Assembly: GCF_021654795.1 (NCBI RefSeq)
Contig: NZ_AP025344.1
Span: 806,001 to 870,000, forward strand
Reading direction: 5' to 3'
Length of the DNA stretch: 64,000 bases
From: Paenibacillus dendritiformis
GTDB lineage: Bacteria > Bacillota > Bacilli > Paenibacillales > Paenibacillaceae
This document shows, piece by piece, positions 42,614 through 52,216 of this stretch. The position numbers and the translations under genes are program-made. The notes below the pieces were generated by a model that ran no database searches, had not been told where the DNA came from, and worked only from the letters and a program-made list of their open reading frames with translations. Numbering within the stretch: the first letter of the stretch is position 1; each line of letters starts with the position of its first letter.

Positions 42614-43230
42614 TAAAGATAGGCTGGATAGATAGGCCGGATCTCTGCGTGAGCGGGGATCTGGTTTTTTCTTTTTGCTAGGGATCAGCTTGATTTATAC
42701 ATCGGAACTATGTTTGGTCCTTTAGGTAGAAAGGGATAGCGGGAATAGCATACTCGCAATCGTTGGCGTGCCGTATTTTGTGCTAGTGGTCGTGACGGCC
42801 GATAACCTCGAGGTGAGAGCGTTTGAGGAAGAGGGCCGGCTGTTCGATGCGATGCGCATTAGAAAAGGAGACGACGGCAGACGGATCTTCCTTAAGCAGA
42901 TAAGTAACGTGGCGGAAGATGGATCAGGCAGTGTAAATCCTGCGTTAATACAGGAATTTGCGCTATTTCAGCTGCGATCGGAAGCCAATCCTGCAAAAGT
43001 ACATCATTTTCGGCGATTTTGGCCTTCCACCTGCTGGAAAGGCTGAAATTGATGCAGTTTTGCAGCAATCCCTGTAAGGAAGTAAACGCTGTAAGGAAAA
43101 ACTGCATTTTTACAGCTTCTCGGCCCGTCGAGTTATGGGAAGAAGGGGGTGTCTCACTGCAGCAGCCCAAAACTGCTTATGAGACAGCCCCTTCATAAGG
43201 TTGGACGGCTTCGTTCGGAGGCAGACAGGC
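42614..43230. other. 617-bp region: terminator, degenerate ORF and dispersed repeat copy B
   Basis: Contains a weak hairpin with TTTTTT (about 42640-42676), a reading frame at about 42750-42920 (LAIVGVPYFVLVVVTADNLE) whose first residues recall the C-terminus of FecCD-type permeases but then lose similarity, and the repeat at 42925-43135. No intact gene. Confidence 0.5.
42925..43135 (-). repeat. Dispersed intergenic repeat, copy B (inverted relative to copy A)
   Basis: Reverse complement reads AGCTGTAAAAATGCAGTTTT, ATTGCTGCAAAACTGCATCA, GATGTACTTTTGCAGGATTG and TTCCTGTATTAACGCAGGAT in the same order as the words of copy A at 19978-20235. Non-coding in both places. Confidence 0.7.
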
Positions 43231-43959
43231 CTACTGCGGATTCGTCGTCCAGATGCCGGCGGTCTTGACGAAGACGCGCTGCGGCAGCTTCAGGGCGGCG
43301 AGCGCGAGCTCGGCGACATCCTCCGGCTGCATCATCCGGTCCTCGTCGCCGATTTTGAGCCCGGCATTCACGGCCAGTTCGGTATTGACGGTGCTTGGCG
43401 TGAGCGCCGTGACGCGAATGTTATGCTTGCGCACCTCTTGCATCAACGCCTCGGTCAAGCCCATGACCGCGAACTTCGACGCGTTGTAGGCCGAGCCGGT
43501 CGCGAAGCCGCGTTCGCCCGCCGTCGAAGAAATATTGATGATGCTGCCTTCGTTCTGGGCGATGAGGCCCGGCAGCACGGCGCGCGTCACATAATAGGTG
43601 CCCATCAGGTTCACCCGAATGATGCGCTCCCATTCCTCCACCGGCATGTCGGCCAGCGTGCCGAAGGAGGCGATGCCGGCGTTGTTGATGACGATATGAA
43701 TCGCGCCGAGCTGCTCCTGGATGGAAGCTACCGCTTGCTCCGCTTCGGCTTGCACGCCGACATCTGCCGCCGCGATCGCAACCTTGACATCATATTGCCC
43801 GGCCAGCTCGGCCTTAAGCGCCTCCAGATCAGACTGCGTGCGGGCGATTAGCCCGAGATGCGCGCCTTCCTTGGCAAGCGCGACGGCTAATGCTTTGCCG
43901 ATTCCTTTTCCTGCCCCGGTAATCAGGGCCGTCTTGTTCGCGAGATTGTTCAGTTCCAT
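43231..43959 (-). CDS. SDR-family oxidoreductase (3-ketoacyl reductase-like)
   Basis: A 242-residue short-chain dehydrogenase with TGAGKGIG cofactor loop, NNAG, and the catalytic Ser-Tyr-Lys set in ISSTAGERGFATGSAYNASK. It belongs to the FabG-like group of classical SDRs, NADP(H)-type by the following Arg; substrate not predictable. ATG 43959 has AGGAGAG seven bases upstream, and the longer frame to 44139 has none. It is monocistronic and divergent from deoR, with no functional link to the deo genes evident. Confidence 0.9.
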   Translation of the reverse strand: MELNNLANKTALITGAGKGIGKALAVALAKEGAHLGLIARTQSDLEALKAELAGQYDVKVAIAAADVGVQAEAEQAVASIQEQLGAIHIVINNAGIASFGTLADMPVEEWERIIRVNLMGTYYVTRAVLPGLIAQNEGSIINISSTAGERGFATGSAYNASKFAVMGLTEALMQEVRKHNIRVTALTPSTVNTELAVNAGLKIGDEDRMMQPEDVAELALAALKLPQRVFVKTAGIWTTNPQ

Positions 43960-44338
43960 CGTACAACTCTCCTTTTTGGGTTCATCAAGCGCGTTAGCGC
44001 AGGGTACATGCCAAATAACTCCGATCCCGCAGATCCCCGCGGAGCGCCGCGTATGCAGGGTCCGCCGTCTTTGGACGAGCAGGTTCACAGAGCGTGCTCT
44101 CTTTATTATAGGTGAACCAGCGGACAAGATCATATCCATCGTTCATCCTAAAGCATCTTAGCAGCGGCACGGCATCACACGGCGCGTCAGGGGGCAATGG
44201 CCGGTTCCGGCCACTGAAGGCAAGGGTTCGTTTAAATGTTCGAGTTTGTATGGTAGTATATTGCTAACTGCACTACCGTGTATTTTTGCAGGCAAGAAGC
44301 CAGGATGATGAGACTAATACCACGAGAAGCGGGTTGTC
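43960..44338. other. 379-bp divergent intergenic region before deoR
   Basis: No gene. Contains the perfect palindrome TGGCCGGTTCCGGCCA at 44198-44213 and an A/T-rich block (44225-44280) with TTTAAATG and TAGTATATTG that may hold the deoR promoter. Confidence 0.5.
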
Positions 44339-45277
44339 ATGATGGATCAGGATAAACGCCGGCTTAGTATCGAAGCCGCAAGAATGTACTACATGTCAGA
44401 TTATAGTCAGGTCGAGATCGCTTCCATGCTCGGCGTCTCCCGTCCGACGGTATCGAGGCTACTGCAGTATGCCAAAGATCAGGGCTATGTTCGCATCAAC
44501 ATCGTCGATCCCCTCGAGGATCTGGATGAATTGGGAGAGCGCGTCAAGCAGAAGTATGAACTGGATACGGCGCTCGTATGCTATTCCCCCGTGAATGAAT
44601 ACCACGAAATTCAGAAAAATATTAGCCAAAAAGCGGCCGACTATTTAGTGGAGACGGTTCAGGATACGGACATTATCGGGGTAACCTGGGGGAGAACGAT
44701 GCACGCCGTGGCGGTTCGGCTGCAGGAGAAGCAGGTGCGCGGCGTCGAAGTTGTTCAGTTAAAAGGCGGCATCAGCTATTCCCATGTCAATACGTATGCG
44801 GCGGAGACGGTCAATTTATTCGCGGCGGCGTTCCAGACGATTGCCAGATATTTGCCGCTGCCCGTTATATTCGACAGCGTTGCCCTGAAGCAGATGGTGG
44901 AGGAAGATCGGCATATCCACCGGATTATTCAATTGGGGAAGCAAGCGAATATCGCGGTCTTTACCGTGGGCACCGTGAATGATGACGCCCTGCTGTTCCA
45001 ACTGGGATATTTGAACAAGGAAGAGAAGAAGCTGCTGCAGCGCACCGGTGTCGGCGACATCTGCTCGCGCTTCTTCGACAAGGACGGGAATATATGCAGC
45101 GAAGATATTAATAACCGGACCGTCGGAATCGATTTGCCGGATCTCCGGAAAAAGGAGAAATCGATTCTCATCGCCGGAGGCCGGCATAAGGTCGAAGCGA
45201 TTCGGGCCGCGCTTGTCGGCAAGTACGCCAATATTATCGTGACGGATCAATTCACGGCGCAAGCGCTGCTGCAATAA
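44339..45277 (+). CDS. deoR: Deoxyribonucleoside regulator DeoR (SorC family)
   Basis: A 312-residue repressor: N-terminal HTH (YMSDYSQVEIASMLGVSRPT, VSRLLQYAKDQGYVRI) and a sugar-phosphate-binding C-terminal domain (VTWGRTMHAVAVRL, FTVGTVNDDALLFQLGYL). Length and domain order match B. subtilis DeoR, which is released by deoxyribose-5-phosphate. It stands directly before deoC-cdd-nupC-deoD-pdp, as in Bacillus, and a DeoR-like operator lies before deoC. A strong terminator separates it from deoC, so it is transcribed on its own. Confidence 0.92.
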   Translation: MMDQDKRRLSIEAARMYYMSDYSQVEIASMLGVSRPTVSRLLQYAKDQGYVRINIVDPLEDLDELGERVKQKYELDTALVCYSPVNEYHEIQKNISQKAADYLVETVQDTDIIGVTWGRTMHAVAVRLQEKQVRGVEVVQLKGGISYSHVNTYAAETVNLFAAAFQTIARYLPLPVIFDSVALKQMVEEDRHIHRIIQLGKQANIAVFTVGTVNDDALLFQLGYLNKEEKKLLQRTGVGDICSRFFDKDGNICSEDINNRTVGIDLPDLRKKEKSILIAGGRHKVEAIRAALVGKYANIIVTDQFTAQALLQ

Positions 45278-45300
45278 TGCATAATATGACAAGAGCTATC

Positions 45301-45354
45301 CCCCTTGGAATTAGTGGAGGACAAGTCCCTCCGCCTTTTCCAAGGGGCTTTTTT
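45301..45354 (+). terminator. Rho-independent terminator after deoR
   Basis: CCCCTTGGAA and TTCCAAGGGG arms with inner GGAGG/CCTCC pairing, followed by CTTTTTTG. Confidence 0.9.
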
Positions 45355-45416
45355 GTATGCTTAAGGCAAAAATATGACAAAATATAACTTGCCGGCATGC
45401 AAGTTCACGAATTTGC

Positions 45417-45434
45417 AATGAACATAATTTCTAT
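45417..45434 (+). promoter_or_regulatory. DeoR operator candidate
   Basis: AATGAACATAATTTCTAT agrees at 15 of 18 positions with the B. subtilis DeoR palindrome as I remember it (ATTGAACAAAATTTCAAT). It lies at about -59 to -42 from the expected start point, the place reported for the Bacillus operator. Confidence 0.65.
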
Positions 45435-45440
45435 GAAATG

Positions 45441-45469
45441 TTTACATCGGTTCAGGCGCATGTTATGAT
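45441..45469 (+). promoter_or_regulatory. Sigma-A promoter of the deoC operon
   Basis: TTTACA at 45441-45446 and TATGAT at 45464-45469 with a 17-base spacer, about 70 bases before deoC. Confidence 0.7.
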
Positions 45470-45536
45470 ACCTGTGAAATCAATATGGTTAATCTATAAA
45501 TAATATGATGACTAATTTGTTTAAGGGGTGTACAGC

Positions 45537-46202
45537 ATGAGCATTGCGCAAATGATCGACCACACGCTGCTGCGGGCAGACGCAGTGAAGGACGAGATTA
45601 CGAAGCTGACAGAAGAAGCGAAACGATACCAGTTTGCCTCGGTATGCGTCAATCCCGCATGGGTATCGTATTGCGCCGAGCAGCTTGCCGGCACCCCGGT
45701 CAAGGTGTGCACGGTCATCGGTTTCCCGCTTGGCGCTTCGACGACGGCCGTCAAAGCCTACGAGACGGCGGACGCGATTGCGAACGGGGCGACTGAGATC
45801 GATATGGTCATCAACGTCGGCCAACTGAAGGCAGGGAACGATGACGAGGTGGAGCGCGACATCGCGGCGGTCGTCGAAGCCGCTGCGGGGAAAGCGCTTG
45901 TCAAGGTCATTATCGAGACATGCCTGCTTACGGAAGAGGAGAAGGTTCGCGCTTGCGAGATGGCGGTGAAGGCCGGCGCGGACTTCGTGAAGACATCGAC
46001 GGGCTTCTCTACAGGCGGAGCTACGCGGGAAGACGTGGCGCTCATGCGCCGTACGGTCGGAGAGCGAGCTGGCGTGAAAGCCTCCGGCGGAGTACGCAGC
46101 CTGGAAGATGTGAACACTATGATTGAAGCGGGAGCTACGCGAATCGGAGCGAGTTCCGGAGTAAGCATTATGAATGGCCTGGAGTCGTCATCTTCATACT
46201 GA
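45537..46202 (+). CDS. deoC: Deoxyribose-phosphate aldolase
   Basis: A 221-residue class I aldolase splitting 2-deoxyribose-5-phosphate into acetaldehyde and glyceraldehyde-3-phosphate. The Schiff-base Lys is in [10 protein letters not shown], the second catalytic Lys in [10 protein letters not shown], and [11 protein letters not shown] and [11 protein letters not shown] line the barrel. ATG 45537 has AAGGGG eight bases upstream. First structural gene of the deo operon, under the DeoR site. It takes the deoxyribose phosphate made by the downstream phosphorylases after mutase action; no deoB gene is in the window. Confidence 0.96.
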   Translation: MSIAQMIDHTLLRADAVKDEITKLTEEAKRYQFASVCVNPAWVSYCAEQLAGTPVKVCTVIGFPLGASTTAVKAYETADAIANGATEIDMVINVGQLKAGNDDEVERDIAAVVEAAAGKALVKVIIETCLLTEEEKVRACEMAVKAGADFVKTSTGFSTGGATREDVALMRRTVGERAGVKASGGVRSLEDVNTMIEAGATRIGASSGVSIMNGLESSSSY

Positions 46203-46259
46203 ATTGCTGTGGAAGAAAGCAAACGTTGGCGGAGAAGCGCCGATAAGGAGGAGCAGATC

Positions 46260-46658
46260 ATGAAGGAGCAATTGATTCAAGAGGCACTGGAAGCGCGCAA
46301 GCAGGCTTATGCGCCGTATTCCCGGTTTCAGGTCGGGGCCGCCGTGCTCGCCGGCGGGAAAATCTTTCGCGGTTGCAACGTGGAGAATGCCTCCTATGGC
46401 TTAACGAACTGCGCAGAGCGAACCGCCGTGTTCAAGGCGGTGTCCGAGGGCGAGAAGAAGATCGAGGCCATCGCCGTCGTCGCGGATACCGAAGGTCCGG
46501 TCGCCCCATGCGGCGCGTGCCGTCAGGTGCTGGCTGAATTTTGCGACGGCGGCACGAGAATCTTTTTGTCGAATCTTCATGGCCATACCGAGGAGTGGAC
46601 GATATCCCGTTTGCTTCCGGGCGCTTTTTCCGCAGAAGACATGGATCAGGACAGCTAA
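46260..46658 (+). CDS. cdd: Cytidine deaminase
   Basis: A 132-residue zinc hydrolase converting (deoxy)cytidine to (deoxy)uridine. Active-site residues: Cys51 and Glu53 (NCAERTA), Cys84 and Cys87 (PCGACRQVL), substrate motif NVENASYG. ATG 46260 follows AAGGAGG. It lies between deoC and nupC, so imported cytidines are first deaminated and then phosphorolysed by Pdp. Tetrameric type by length. Confidence 0.95.
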   Translation: MKEQLIQEALEARKQAYAPYSRFQVGAAVLAGGKIFRGCNVENASYGLTNCAERTAVFKAVSEGEKKIEAIAVVADTEGPVAPCGACRQVLAEFCDGGTRIFLSNLHGHTEEWTISRLLPGAFSAEDMDQDS

Positions 46659-46741
46659 TCGCTTTCCTGTCCTGGGCCTTTTGTAAGCGGTAACAGGAAT
46701 CCGGGTTTGTTTTGCATGCTTGAGCTTGGGAGGAACTTGAG

Positions 46742-47932
46742 ATGAAATATGTGATTGCTATCGTCGGATTGCTGGCCGTATTCGGACTGACTTACCTGGC
46801 GAGCAAGGACCGGGGCCGCATCCGCTATCGGCCGCTGGCGCAAATGATTGTGCTGCAGATTGTCCTCGCTTTCGTATTGTTGAACACGACGGTGGGCGAG
46901 ACGCTGATTCGGGGATTTGCCTCCGTGTTCGAAGCGCTGCTGGCCTACGCGGCGGAAGGCGTTAACTTTGTGTTCGGCGGAATCGTGAACGAAGGGCAGG
47001 GCACGCAATTTTTCCTGATGGTTCTGCTGCCGATTGTGTTTATTTCCGCACTGATTGGCATTTTGCAATATACGAAAATCTTACCGTTCATTATCAAATA
47101 TATCGGCCTGCTGCTCAGCAAGGTGAACGGCATGGGCAAGCTGGAATCGTATAATGCGGTTGCTTCCGCCATATTGGGGCAGTCGGAAGTGTTTATTTCG
47201 GTCAAGAAGCAAATCGGGATGCTGCCGGAGCGCCGTCTGTATACGCTGTGCGCTTCCGCCATGTCGACGGTCTCCATGTCCATCGTGGGGGCATACATGA
47301 CGATGATCGAGCCGAAATATGTGGTCACGGCACTCGTGCTGAATCTGTTCGGGGGGTTCATTATCGCATCGATACTGAATCCGTACACCGTGTCGAAGGA
47401 AGAGGATATTCTCGAAGTTCAGGACGAGCATAAGCAATCCTTCTTCGAGATGCTGGGCGAATACATTATGGACGGATTCAGGGTAGCGATTACCGTCGCC
47501 GCGATGCTGATCGGGTTCGTCGCTCTGATTGCGTTGATTAACGGCCTGTTCGGGACATTGTTCGGGATTACCTTCCAGCAGATTTTGGGATATATTTTCG
47601 CGCCGATCGCGTTCCTTATGGGCGTGCCTTGGAAGGAAGCGGTCGATGCGGGCAGCATCATGGCGACGAAAATGGTGGCGAATGAATTCGTGGCGATGCT
47701 TGATTTGTCCGCCATGACGAAGGATGGAGCAATGTCTGCGCGGACCATTGGCATCGTATCCGTCTTCCTGGTCTCGTTCGCGAACTTTTCGTCCATCGGC
47801 ATTATTTCCGGGGCCGTGAAGGGATTGCATGAGAAGCAGGGCAATACGGTCGCCCGCTTCGGCCTGCGCCTGCTGTACGGTGCCACGCTGGTCAGCGTGC
47901 TGTCGGCCACGATTGCCGGGCTGTTCCTGTAA
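46742..47932 (+). CDS. nupC: CNT-family pyrimidine/deoxyribonucleoside transporter NupC
   Basis: A 396-residue carrier with about ten membrane segments and CNT motifs [36 protein letters not shown]-like [18 protein letters not shown] and [21 protein letters not shown]. subtilis nupC occupies the same place between dra/deoC and pdp. Imports nucleosides for the operon's phosphorylases. GGGAGG precedes the ATG by 9 bases. Distinct in sequence from the carrier at 16421. Confidence 0.95.
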   Translation: MKYVIAIVGLLAVFGLTYLASKDRGRIRYRPLAQMIVLQIVLAFVLLNTTVGETLIRGFASVFEALLAYAAEGVNFVFGGIVNEGQGTQFFLMVLLPIVFISALIGILQYTKILPFIIKYIGLLLSKVNGMGKLESYNAVASAILGQSEVFISVKKQIGMLPERRLYTLCASAMSTVSMSIVGAYMTMIEPKYVVTALVLNLFGGFIIASILNPYTVSKEEDILEVQDEHKQSFFEMLGEYIMDGFRVAITVAAMLIGFVALIALINGLFGTLFGITFQQILGYIFAPIAFLMGVPWKEAVDAGSIMATKMVANEFVAMLDLSAMTKDGAMSARTIGIVSVFLVSFANFSSIGIISGAVKGLHEKQGNTVARFGLRLLYGATLVSVLSATIAGLFL

Positions 47933-48012
47933 GGATTGGCAGAAAAAAATAGAACCGCGTTCCCGTAGTTCCGATGCGGAACGGGCTCGCAGGCTAACGG
48001 AGGAGGAACGGG

Positions 48013-48720
48013 ATGAGCGTTCACATTGGAGCGAAGCAAGGCGAGATTGCCGAGACGATACTGCTTCCGGGCGATCCGCTTAGAGCGAAGCATATTGCGG
48101 AGACGTATATGGAGGACATCGTATGCTATAACGAGGTGCGGGGCATGCTGGGCTTCACCGGCACCTACCGCGGGAAGCGGGTGTCGGTTCAAGGCACGGG
48201 CATGGGCATTCCGACGACGAGCATCTATGTCAATGAGCTGATTGCGGATTACGGCGTCAAACATTTAATCCGGGTCGGCACCTGCGGCGCGATGCAGGAG
48301 CATGTGCAAGTTCGCGACGTTATTCTTGCCCAGGCATCCTGCACCGATTCGAGCATGAACCGCCACGAATTCAGCGGGTACGATTATTCGCCGATTGCCA
48401 GCTTCCCCTTGCTGCAAGCGGCCTATGAACGAGGCATGGCCAAGGGATTGAAGCTGCATGTCGGCAATGTATTCAGCTCGGATATGTTCTACCGCAGCGA
48501 CAAATCCGTCGTGAAGAAGCTGATGGATTACGGCGTGCTCGGAGTCGAAATGGAAACGACGGCGCTGTACACGCTTGCCGCGAAATACGGCGTCAAGGCG
48601 TTAACGATATTGACGGTAAGCGATCATTTGCTGACCGGGGAAGAGACGACCGCCGCCGAGCGCCAGACGACTTTCCATGACATGATGGAGGTCGCGCTGG
48701 AGACGGCAATCTCGATCTAG
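48013..48720 (+). CDS. deoD: Purine-nucleoside phosphorylase
   Basis: A 235-residue hexameric-type phosphorylase cleaving purine (deoxy)nucleosides to base and (deoxy)ribose-1-phosphate. Motifs [36 protein letters not shown] and the catalytic SDH in [10 protein letters not shown] are intact. GGAGGAGG precedes the ATG. Fourth gene of the deo operon, so purine and pyrimidine deoxynucleosides are handled by one transcript, which in B. subtilis is split between loci. Confidence 0.96.
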   Translation: MSVHIGAKQGEIAETILLPGDPLRAKHIAETYMEDIVCYNEVRGMLGFTGTYRGKRVSVQGTGMGIPTTSIYVNELIADYGVKHLIRVGTCGAMQEHVQVRDVILAQASCTDSSMNRHEFSGYDYSPIASFPLLQAAYERGMAKGLKLHVGNVFSSDMFYRSDKSVVKKLMDYGVLGVEMETTALYTLAAKYGVKALTILTVSDHLLTGEETTAAERQTTFHDMMEVALETAISI

Positions 48721-48799
48721 CGGTTCGGGTTCTTGGCATACAGCCCGCCTCAGACGGGGCAGCGCATCAATCAACGGGAGACAGGGAGGAGCATTAACG

Positions 48800-50101
48800 A
48801 TGAGAATGGTGGATTTGATTGCGAAGAAGCGGGATGGCAAGGAGCTGACGACGGAGGAGATCAACTTCGTCATCGAAGGATATACGAAGGGAGACATTCC
48901 CGATTATCAGGTGAGCGCCTGGGCGATGGCCATTTATTTTCAGGATATGTCGGAGCGGGAACGGGCCGATCTGACGATGGCGATGGTGAACTCCGGGGAC
49001 ACGATCGATCTGTCGGCCATTGAAGGCATCAAGGTGGATAAGCATTCGACCGGTGGAGTCGGGGATACGACGACGCTCGTGCTGGCGCCGCTCGTCGCGG
49101 CATTGGGGATTCCGGTGGCGAAGATGTCGGGGCGCGGGCTCGGCCATACGGGCGGCACGATCGACAAGCTGGAATCGATCGAAGGGTTCCATGTCGAGAT
49201 CGGCACGGACGAGTTCGTGAACCTTGTCAATACGCATAAGATTGCCGTCATCGGACAGACGGGCAATCTGACGCCGGCGGACAAGAAGCTGTATGCGCTC
49301 CGCGATGTCACCGGCACGGTGAACTCGATTCCGCTCATCGCGAGCTCGATTATGAGCAAGAAGATCGCGGCAGGCTCCGATGCGATCGTCCTTGACGTGA
49401 AGACAGGGGCGGGCGCCTTCATGAAGACGGCCGAGGATGCGAAGAAGCTGGCACACGCGATGGTCAGCATCGGCAACAACGTCGGCCGCAAGACGATGGC
49501 CGTCATTTCGGATATGAGCCAGCCGCTTGGGCGCGCGATCGGCAACTCCCTGGAAGTGCAGGAAGCGATCGATACGCTGCGCGGACGCGGGCCGGCCGAT
49601 CTGGAGGAGCTGTGCCTGGCGCTTGGCCGGCAGATGGTCTATCTTGCGGGCAAGGCCGCATCGTTGGAAGAAGCGGAGGAGCAATTGAAGGAAGTTATCC
49701 GCAACGGCAAGGCCTTGGAGAAGTTCAAGGAATTCCTCGCGAATCAGGGCGGCAATCCAGCCGTGGCGGACGATCCGAGTCTGCTTCCGCAAGCGTCCTT
49801 CCTGATCGAGGTCCCGGCACGTCAGGACGGCGTCGTCGCCGAGATCGTCGCGGACGAGATTGGAACGGCGGCCATGCTGCTCGGCGCGGGACGCGCGACG
49901 AAGGATTCCGAGATCGATCTGGCGGTCGGCCTGATGCTGAACAAGAAGATCGGCGACCGGGTGCAGGCAGGCGAGTCCCTGGTCACGATACATGCCAACC
50001 GCGAGAACGTTGACGATGTGATTGAGAAGATTTACGCGAACATCCGCATTGGCGACCATGCCGAAGCGCCGGTGCTCGTGCATGATATTGTAACCGAATA
50101 A
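48800..50101 (+). CDS. pdp: Pyrimidine-nucleoside phosphorylase
   Basis: A 433-residue enzyme cleaving uridine, deoxyuridine and thymidine. The family signature [16 protein letters not shown], the phosphate loop [17 protein letters not shown] and the C-terminal lipoyl-like fold ([17 protein letters not shown]) are present; length is that of pyrimidine-nucleoside rather than of long thymidine phosphorylases. GGGAGGAG precedes the ATG. Last gene of the deo operon. Confidence 0.96.
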   Translation: MRMVDLIAKKRDGKELTTEEINFVIEGYTKGDIPDYQVSAWAMAIYFQDMSERERADLTMAMVNSGDTIDLSAIEGIKVDKHSTGGVGDTTTLVLAPLVAALGIPVAKMSGRGLGHTGGTIDKLESIEGFHVEIGTDEFVNLVNTHKIAVIGQTGNLTPADKKLYALRDVTGTVNSIPLIASSIMSKKIAAGSDAIVLDVKTGAGAFMKTAEDAKKLAHAMVSIGNNVGRKTMAVISDMSQPLGRAIGNSLEVQEAIDTLRGRGPADLEELCLALGRQMVYLAGKAASLEEAEEQLKEVIRNGKALEKFKEFLANQGGNPAVADDPSLLPQASFLIEVPARQDGVVAEIVADEIGTAAMLLGAGRATKDSEIDLAVGLMLNKKIGDRVQAGESLVTIHANRENVDDVIEKIYANIRIGDHAEAPVLVHDIVTE

Positions 50102-50115
50102 GCCAATCCATCGTG

Positions 50116-50146
50116 CAGCCCTCGTCTTGCTCTAAGACGGGGGCTG
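50116..50146 (+). terminator. Hairpin after pdp
   Basis: CAGCCCTCGTCTT-GCTCT-AAGACGGGGGCTG, near-perfect 13-base stem, but followed by GTCGG instead of a T-run, so termination may be factor-aided. Confidence 0.6.
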
Positions 50147-50241
50147 TCGGGCGTATAGGCGCTTGAAAAAAACTTGCGCGGCGGCGGGATTATCGGTCAT
50201 ACTACAGAAATGAAGATCGCGCGACAGGAGGCAGACCGAAG

Positions 50242-50955
50242 TTGACTATCAAAGTGCTGATCGCAGACGATAATTCGTTCATACGGGAAGGCATGAAAAT
50301 CATATTATCCAGCTTTGAGGAATTTGAAGTGGCCGGCACGGTCGAGGACGGGGCGGAGGCGGTCGCCTTTTGCAAGAGGCACGACGTGGACGTCGCGCTG
50401 CTGGATGTGCGGATGCCGAATATGAACGGGGTCGAGGCGGCCCGCCTGTTGACGGAGCAGACCAAGGTCAAGCCGCTCATTCTGACGACGTTCGACGACG
50501 ATGAGTTCGTCCTGGAGGCCATCCGGGCGGGAGCGCGCGGATATCTGCTCAAGAACAATGATCCCGAACGGATTCGCGACGCCATCAAAAGTGTCTGCAA
50601 CGACCATCACGTCTTGCAGGATGTCGTGCTGGACAAGATCAAAGCCAACCTTGCCGCAGATCATTCTTCTTCCCCGGACGCGGCCATTCCCGATTCGGGA
50701 GGGACAACATCGCCGCCAGCGGCCGATTCGAACGGATGCAAAATCGACCGCAGCCCGTTCACCGAACGGGAGCTGGGCGTGATGGACCATATCGCCCGCG
50801 GCTTATCCAACAAAGAAATCGCCAAGAAGCTGTTCATCTCCGAAGGAACCGTCGCCAACTACATCACCTCGATCTTGAATAAAACGGGACTCGAGCATCG
50901 CACGCAGATTGCGATCTATTATTTGACGGGTGAAGCGAGAACATCGGATGAATAG
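50242..50955 (+). CDS. NarL/FixJ-family response regulator (LnrK-like)
   Basis: A 237-residue regulator starting with TTG 50242, ten bases after AGGAGG. Receiver domain (VLIADDNSFIREGMKIILSS; phospho-Asp in LLDVRMPNMNG; GYLLKNNDPE) and LuxR-type HTH (FTERELGVMDHIARGLSNKE, LFISEGTVANYITSILNK). It opens a five-gene set with a membrane kinase and a three-part ABC exporter, the order of the B. subtilis linearmycin system lnrJKLMN (kinase and regulator swapped). Hence a role in sensing a membrane-active antibiotic or lipid is likely (inference). Confidence 0.9.
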   Translation: MTIKVLIADDNSFIREGMKIILSSFEEFEVAGTVEDGAEAVAFCKRHDVDVALLDVRMPNMNGVEAARLLTEQTKVKPLILTTFDDDEFVLEAIRAGARGYLLKNNDPERIRDAIKSVCNDHHVLQDVVLDKIKANLAADHSSSPDAAIPDSGGTTSPPAADSNGCKIDRSPFTERELGVMDHIARGLSNKEIAKKLFISEGTVANYITSILNKTGLEHRTQIAIYYLTGEARTSDE

Positions 50956-50975
50956 AGTTAGGAGATCTATCGCCT

Positions 50976-52091
50976 ATGGAATTATGGACGATCGGCAATA
51001 AAGCGGTGGTGCTGGGCTATCTGGTGATGGCCTCGTTTCTGATGAATTTCGCTTCCGCGGCAAGCTCGTGGCATATTCTCTCCTATTTGCTGTATCTCGC
51101 CGTAAATATCACAGTGCCCATTTTCAAAAACATCCGGCTCAAACAGACCCTGATCGCCTGCTCCGCCGCATTCGTCATCGTGTGCGCGATCCGGCTGGAC
51201 CCGTTGTTCCTGCTGCTGCTTCCGATCAATGTGTACGAATTCGTCTCTTCCTGCTCGGATCGGAGGCTGCTCGCCTTCGTATGCATGCTGCCGCCGCTGC
51301 TCTTCATTCCTTCCGATCTGATTCCGCTATACTTGCTGAGCGCCCTGCTCAGCTACTTGCTGTACGCCTGCGGCAGCGGGCTCAGCGGCAGGCTGGCCAG
51401 GCTGGAGAACGAGCGGGAGAAGATGCGGGGAGAGCTGCAGCGGCTGGCCCGCACCTTGAGCGAGAACAATGAATATATTCGCCAGTCTGAATATACGATC
51501 AAGCTGGAGGAGCGGAACCGTCTCTCCCAGCAGATTCATGACGACGTCGGCCATGCCATGGCGGGGGCGCTCATCCAGATGGAGGCGGCGCGGCGGCTGC
51601 TGGCCGCCGACCGGGACAAGGCGTCCGAACTGCTGGGCAATGCCGTCGCGATCTCCAAGGACGGACTGGAGCGCATCCGCTTGACGCTCAAGGACATGAA
51701 GCCGCGGCCGGAGGAGATGGGGATCAACCGGCTCCGCTTATTCGTCGACGAGCTGGCGGCCCGGGAAGGCGTGGCCGCGACACTGGCCTACGACGGGGAT
51801 ATCGACGCTATCACGCCGCTGCAATGGAAGATCATTCAGCAGAATGCGACCGAGGCGGTCACGAATACGCTCAAGTATGCGCAGGCCACCGCCATCCATG
51901 TTGAGGTTCGGGTGTTGAACAAATTGATCAAGGCGGTCGTCTCGGACAACGGCGTCGGGGCGGAGAAGGTCGTAAAAGGACTTGGGATGGTAGGCATGGA
52001 GGAACGGGCCGCTTCCGCGGGAGGCACAGTTATCGTCGATGGGACGAATGGCTTTACCGTGACGACCCTTCTGCCTTGCGGAGGCCGATGA
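50976..52091 (+). CDS. Membrane sensor histidine kinase (LnrJ-like, HisKA_3)
   Basis: A 371-residue kinase with five or six short membrane helices (about residues 8-140) and almost no extracellular loops, the layout of intramembrane sensors. A coiled segment (about 143-180) precedes the HisKA_3 domain with phospho-His in NRLSQQIHDDVGHAMAGALI and the ATPase domain (EAVTNTLKYAQATAIHVEVR, VVSDNGVGAEKVVKGLGMVG). It partners with the NarL-type regulator just upstream. Sensors of this build detect lipophilic antibiotics in the membrane. Confidence 0.9.
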   Translation: MELWTIGNKAVVLGYLVMASFLMNFASAASSWHILSYLLYLAVNITVPIFKNIRLKQTLIACSAAFVIVCAIRLDPLFLLLLPINVYEFVSSCSDRRLLAFVCMLPPLLFIPSDLIPLYLLSALLSYLLYACGSGLSGRLARLENEREKMRGELQRLARTLSENNEYIRQSEYTIKLEERNRLSQQIHDDVGHAMAGALIQMEAARRLLAADRDKASELLGNAVAISKDGLERIRLTLKDMKPRPEEMGINRLRLFVDELAAREGVAATLAYDGDIDAITPLQWKIIQQNATEAVTNTLKYAQATAIHVEVRVLNKLIKAVVSDNGVGAEKVVKGLGMVGMEERAASAGGTVIVDGTNGFTVTTLLPCGGR

Positions 52092-52102
52092 GGCCCGTGA
52101 AC

Positions 52103-52134
52103 ATTCTCATGCCGAACAAATGAAGATTCTCATG
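52103..52134 (+). promoter_or_regulatory. ATTCTCATG direct repeats before the ABC exporter genes
   Basis: Exact ATTCTCATG words at 52103-52111 and 52126-52134, period 23 bases, just after the kinase stop and before the hairpin. A plausible binding site of the linked response regulator. Confidence 0.4.
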
Positions 52135-52137
52135 GAG

Positions 52138-52178
52138 AAAGGATGAACTTATGCACTGACATAAGCGCATCCTTTTTT
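52138..52178 (+). terminator. Terminator or attenuator between kinase and ABC genes
   Basis: AAAGGATG and CATCCTTT, with inner TTATG/CATAA, form a stem followed by TTTTTTA. A TACAAT -10-like box follows at 52182. The ABC genes may thus have their own regulated start. Confidence 0.7.
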
Positions 52179-52216
52179 ATTACAATACGGACAGAACCAT
52201 GGAGGGAGCGATCCGG

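Noticed and set aside
42768-43046. 92-codon frame as a real gene
   Set aside because: Only its first 15 residues recall a FecCD permease end; the rest runs into the dispersed repeat. Kept only as a possible relic.
44198-44213. Palindrome TGGCCGGTTCCGGCCA as a DeoR operator
   Set aside because: It bears no likeness to the DeoR site and lies well upstream of deoR; it may be a chance hairpin or an unrelated operator.
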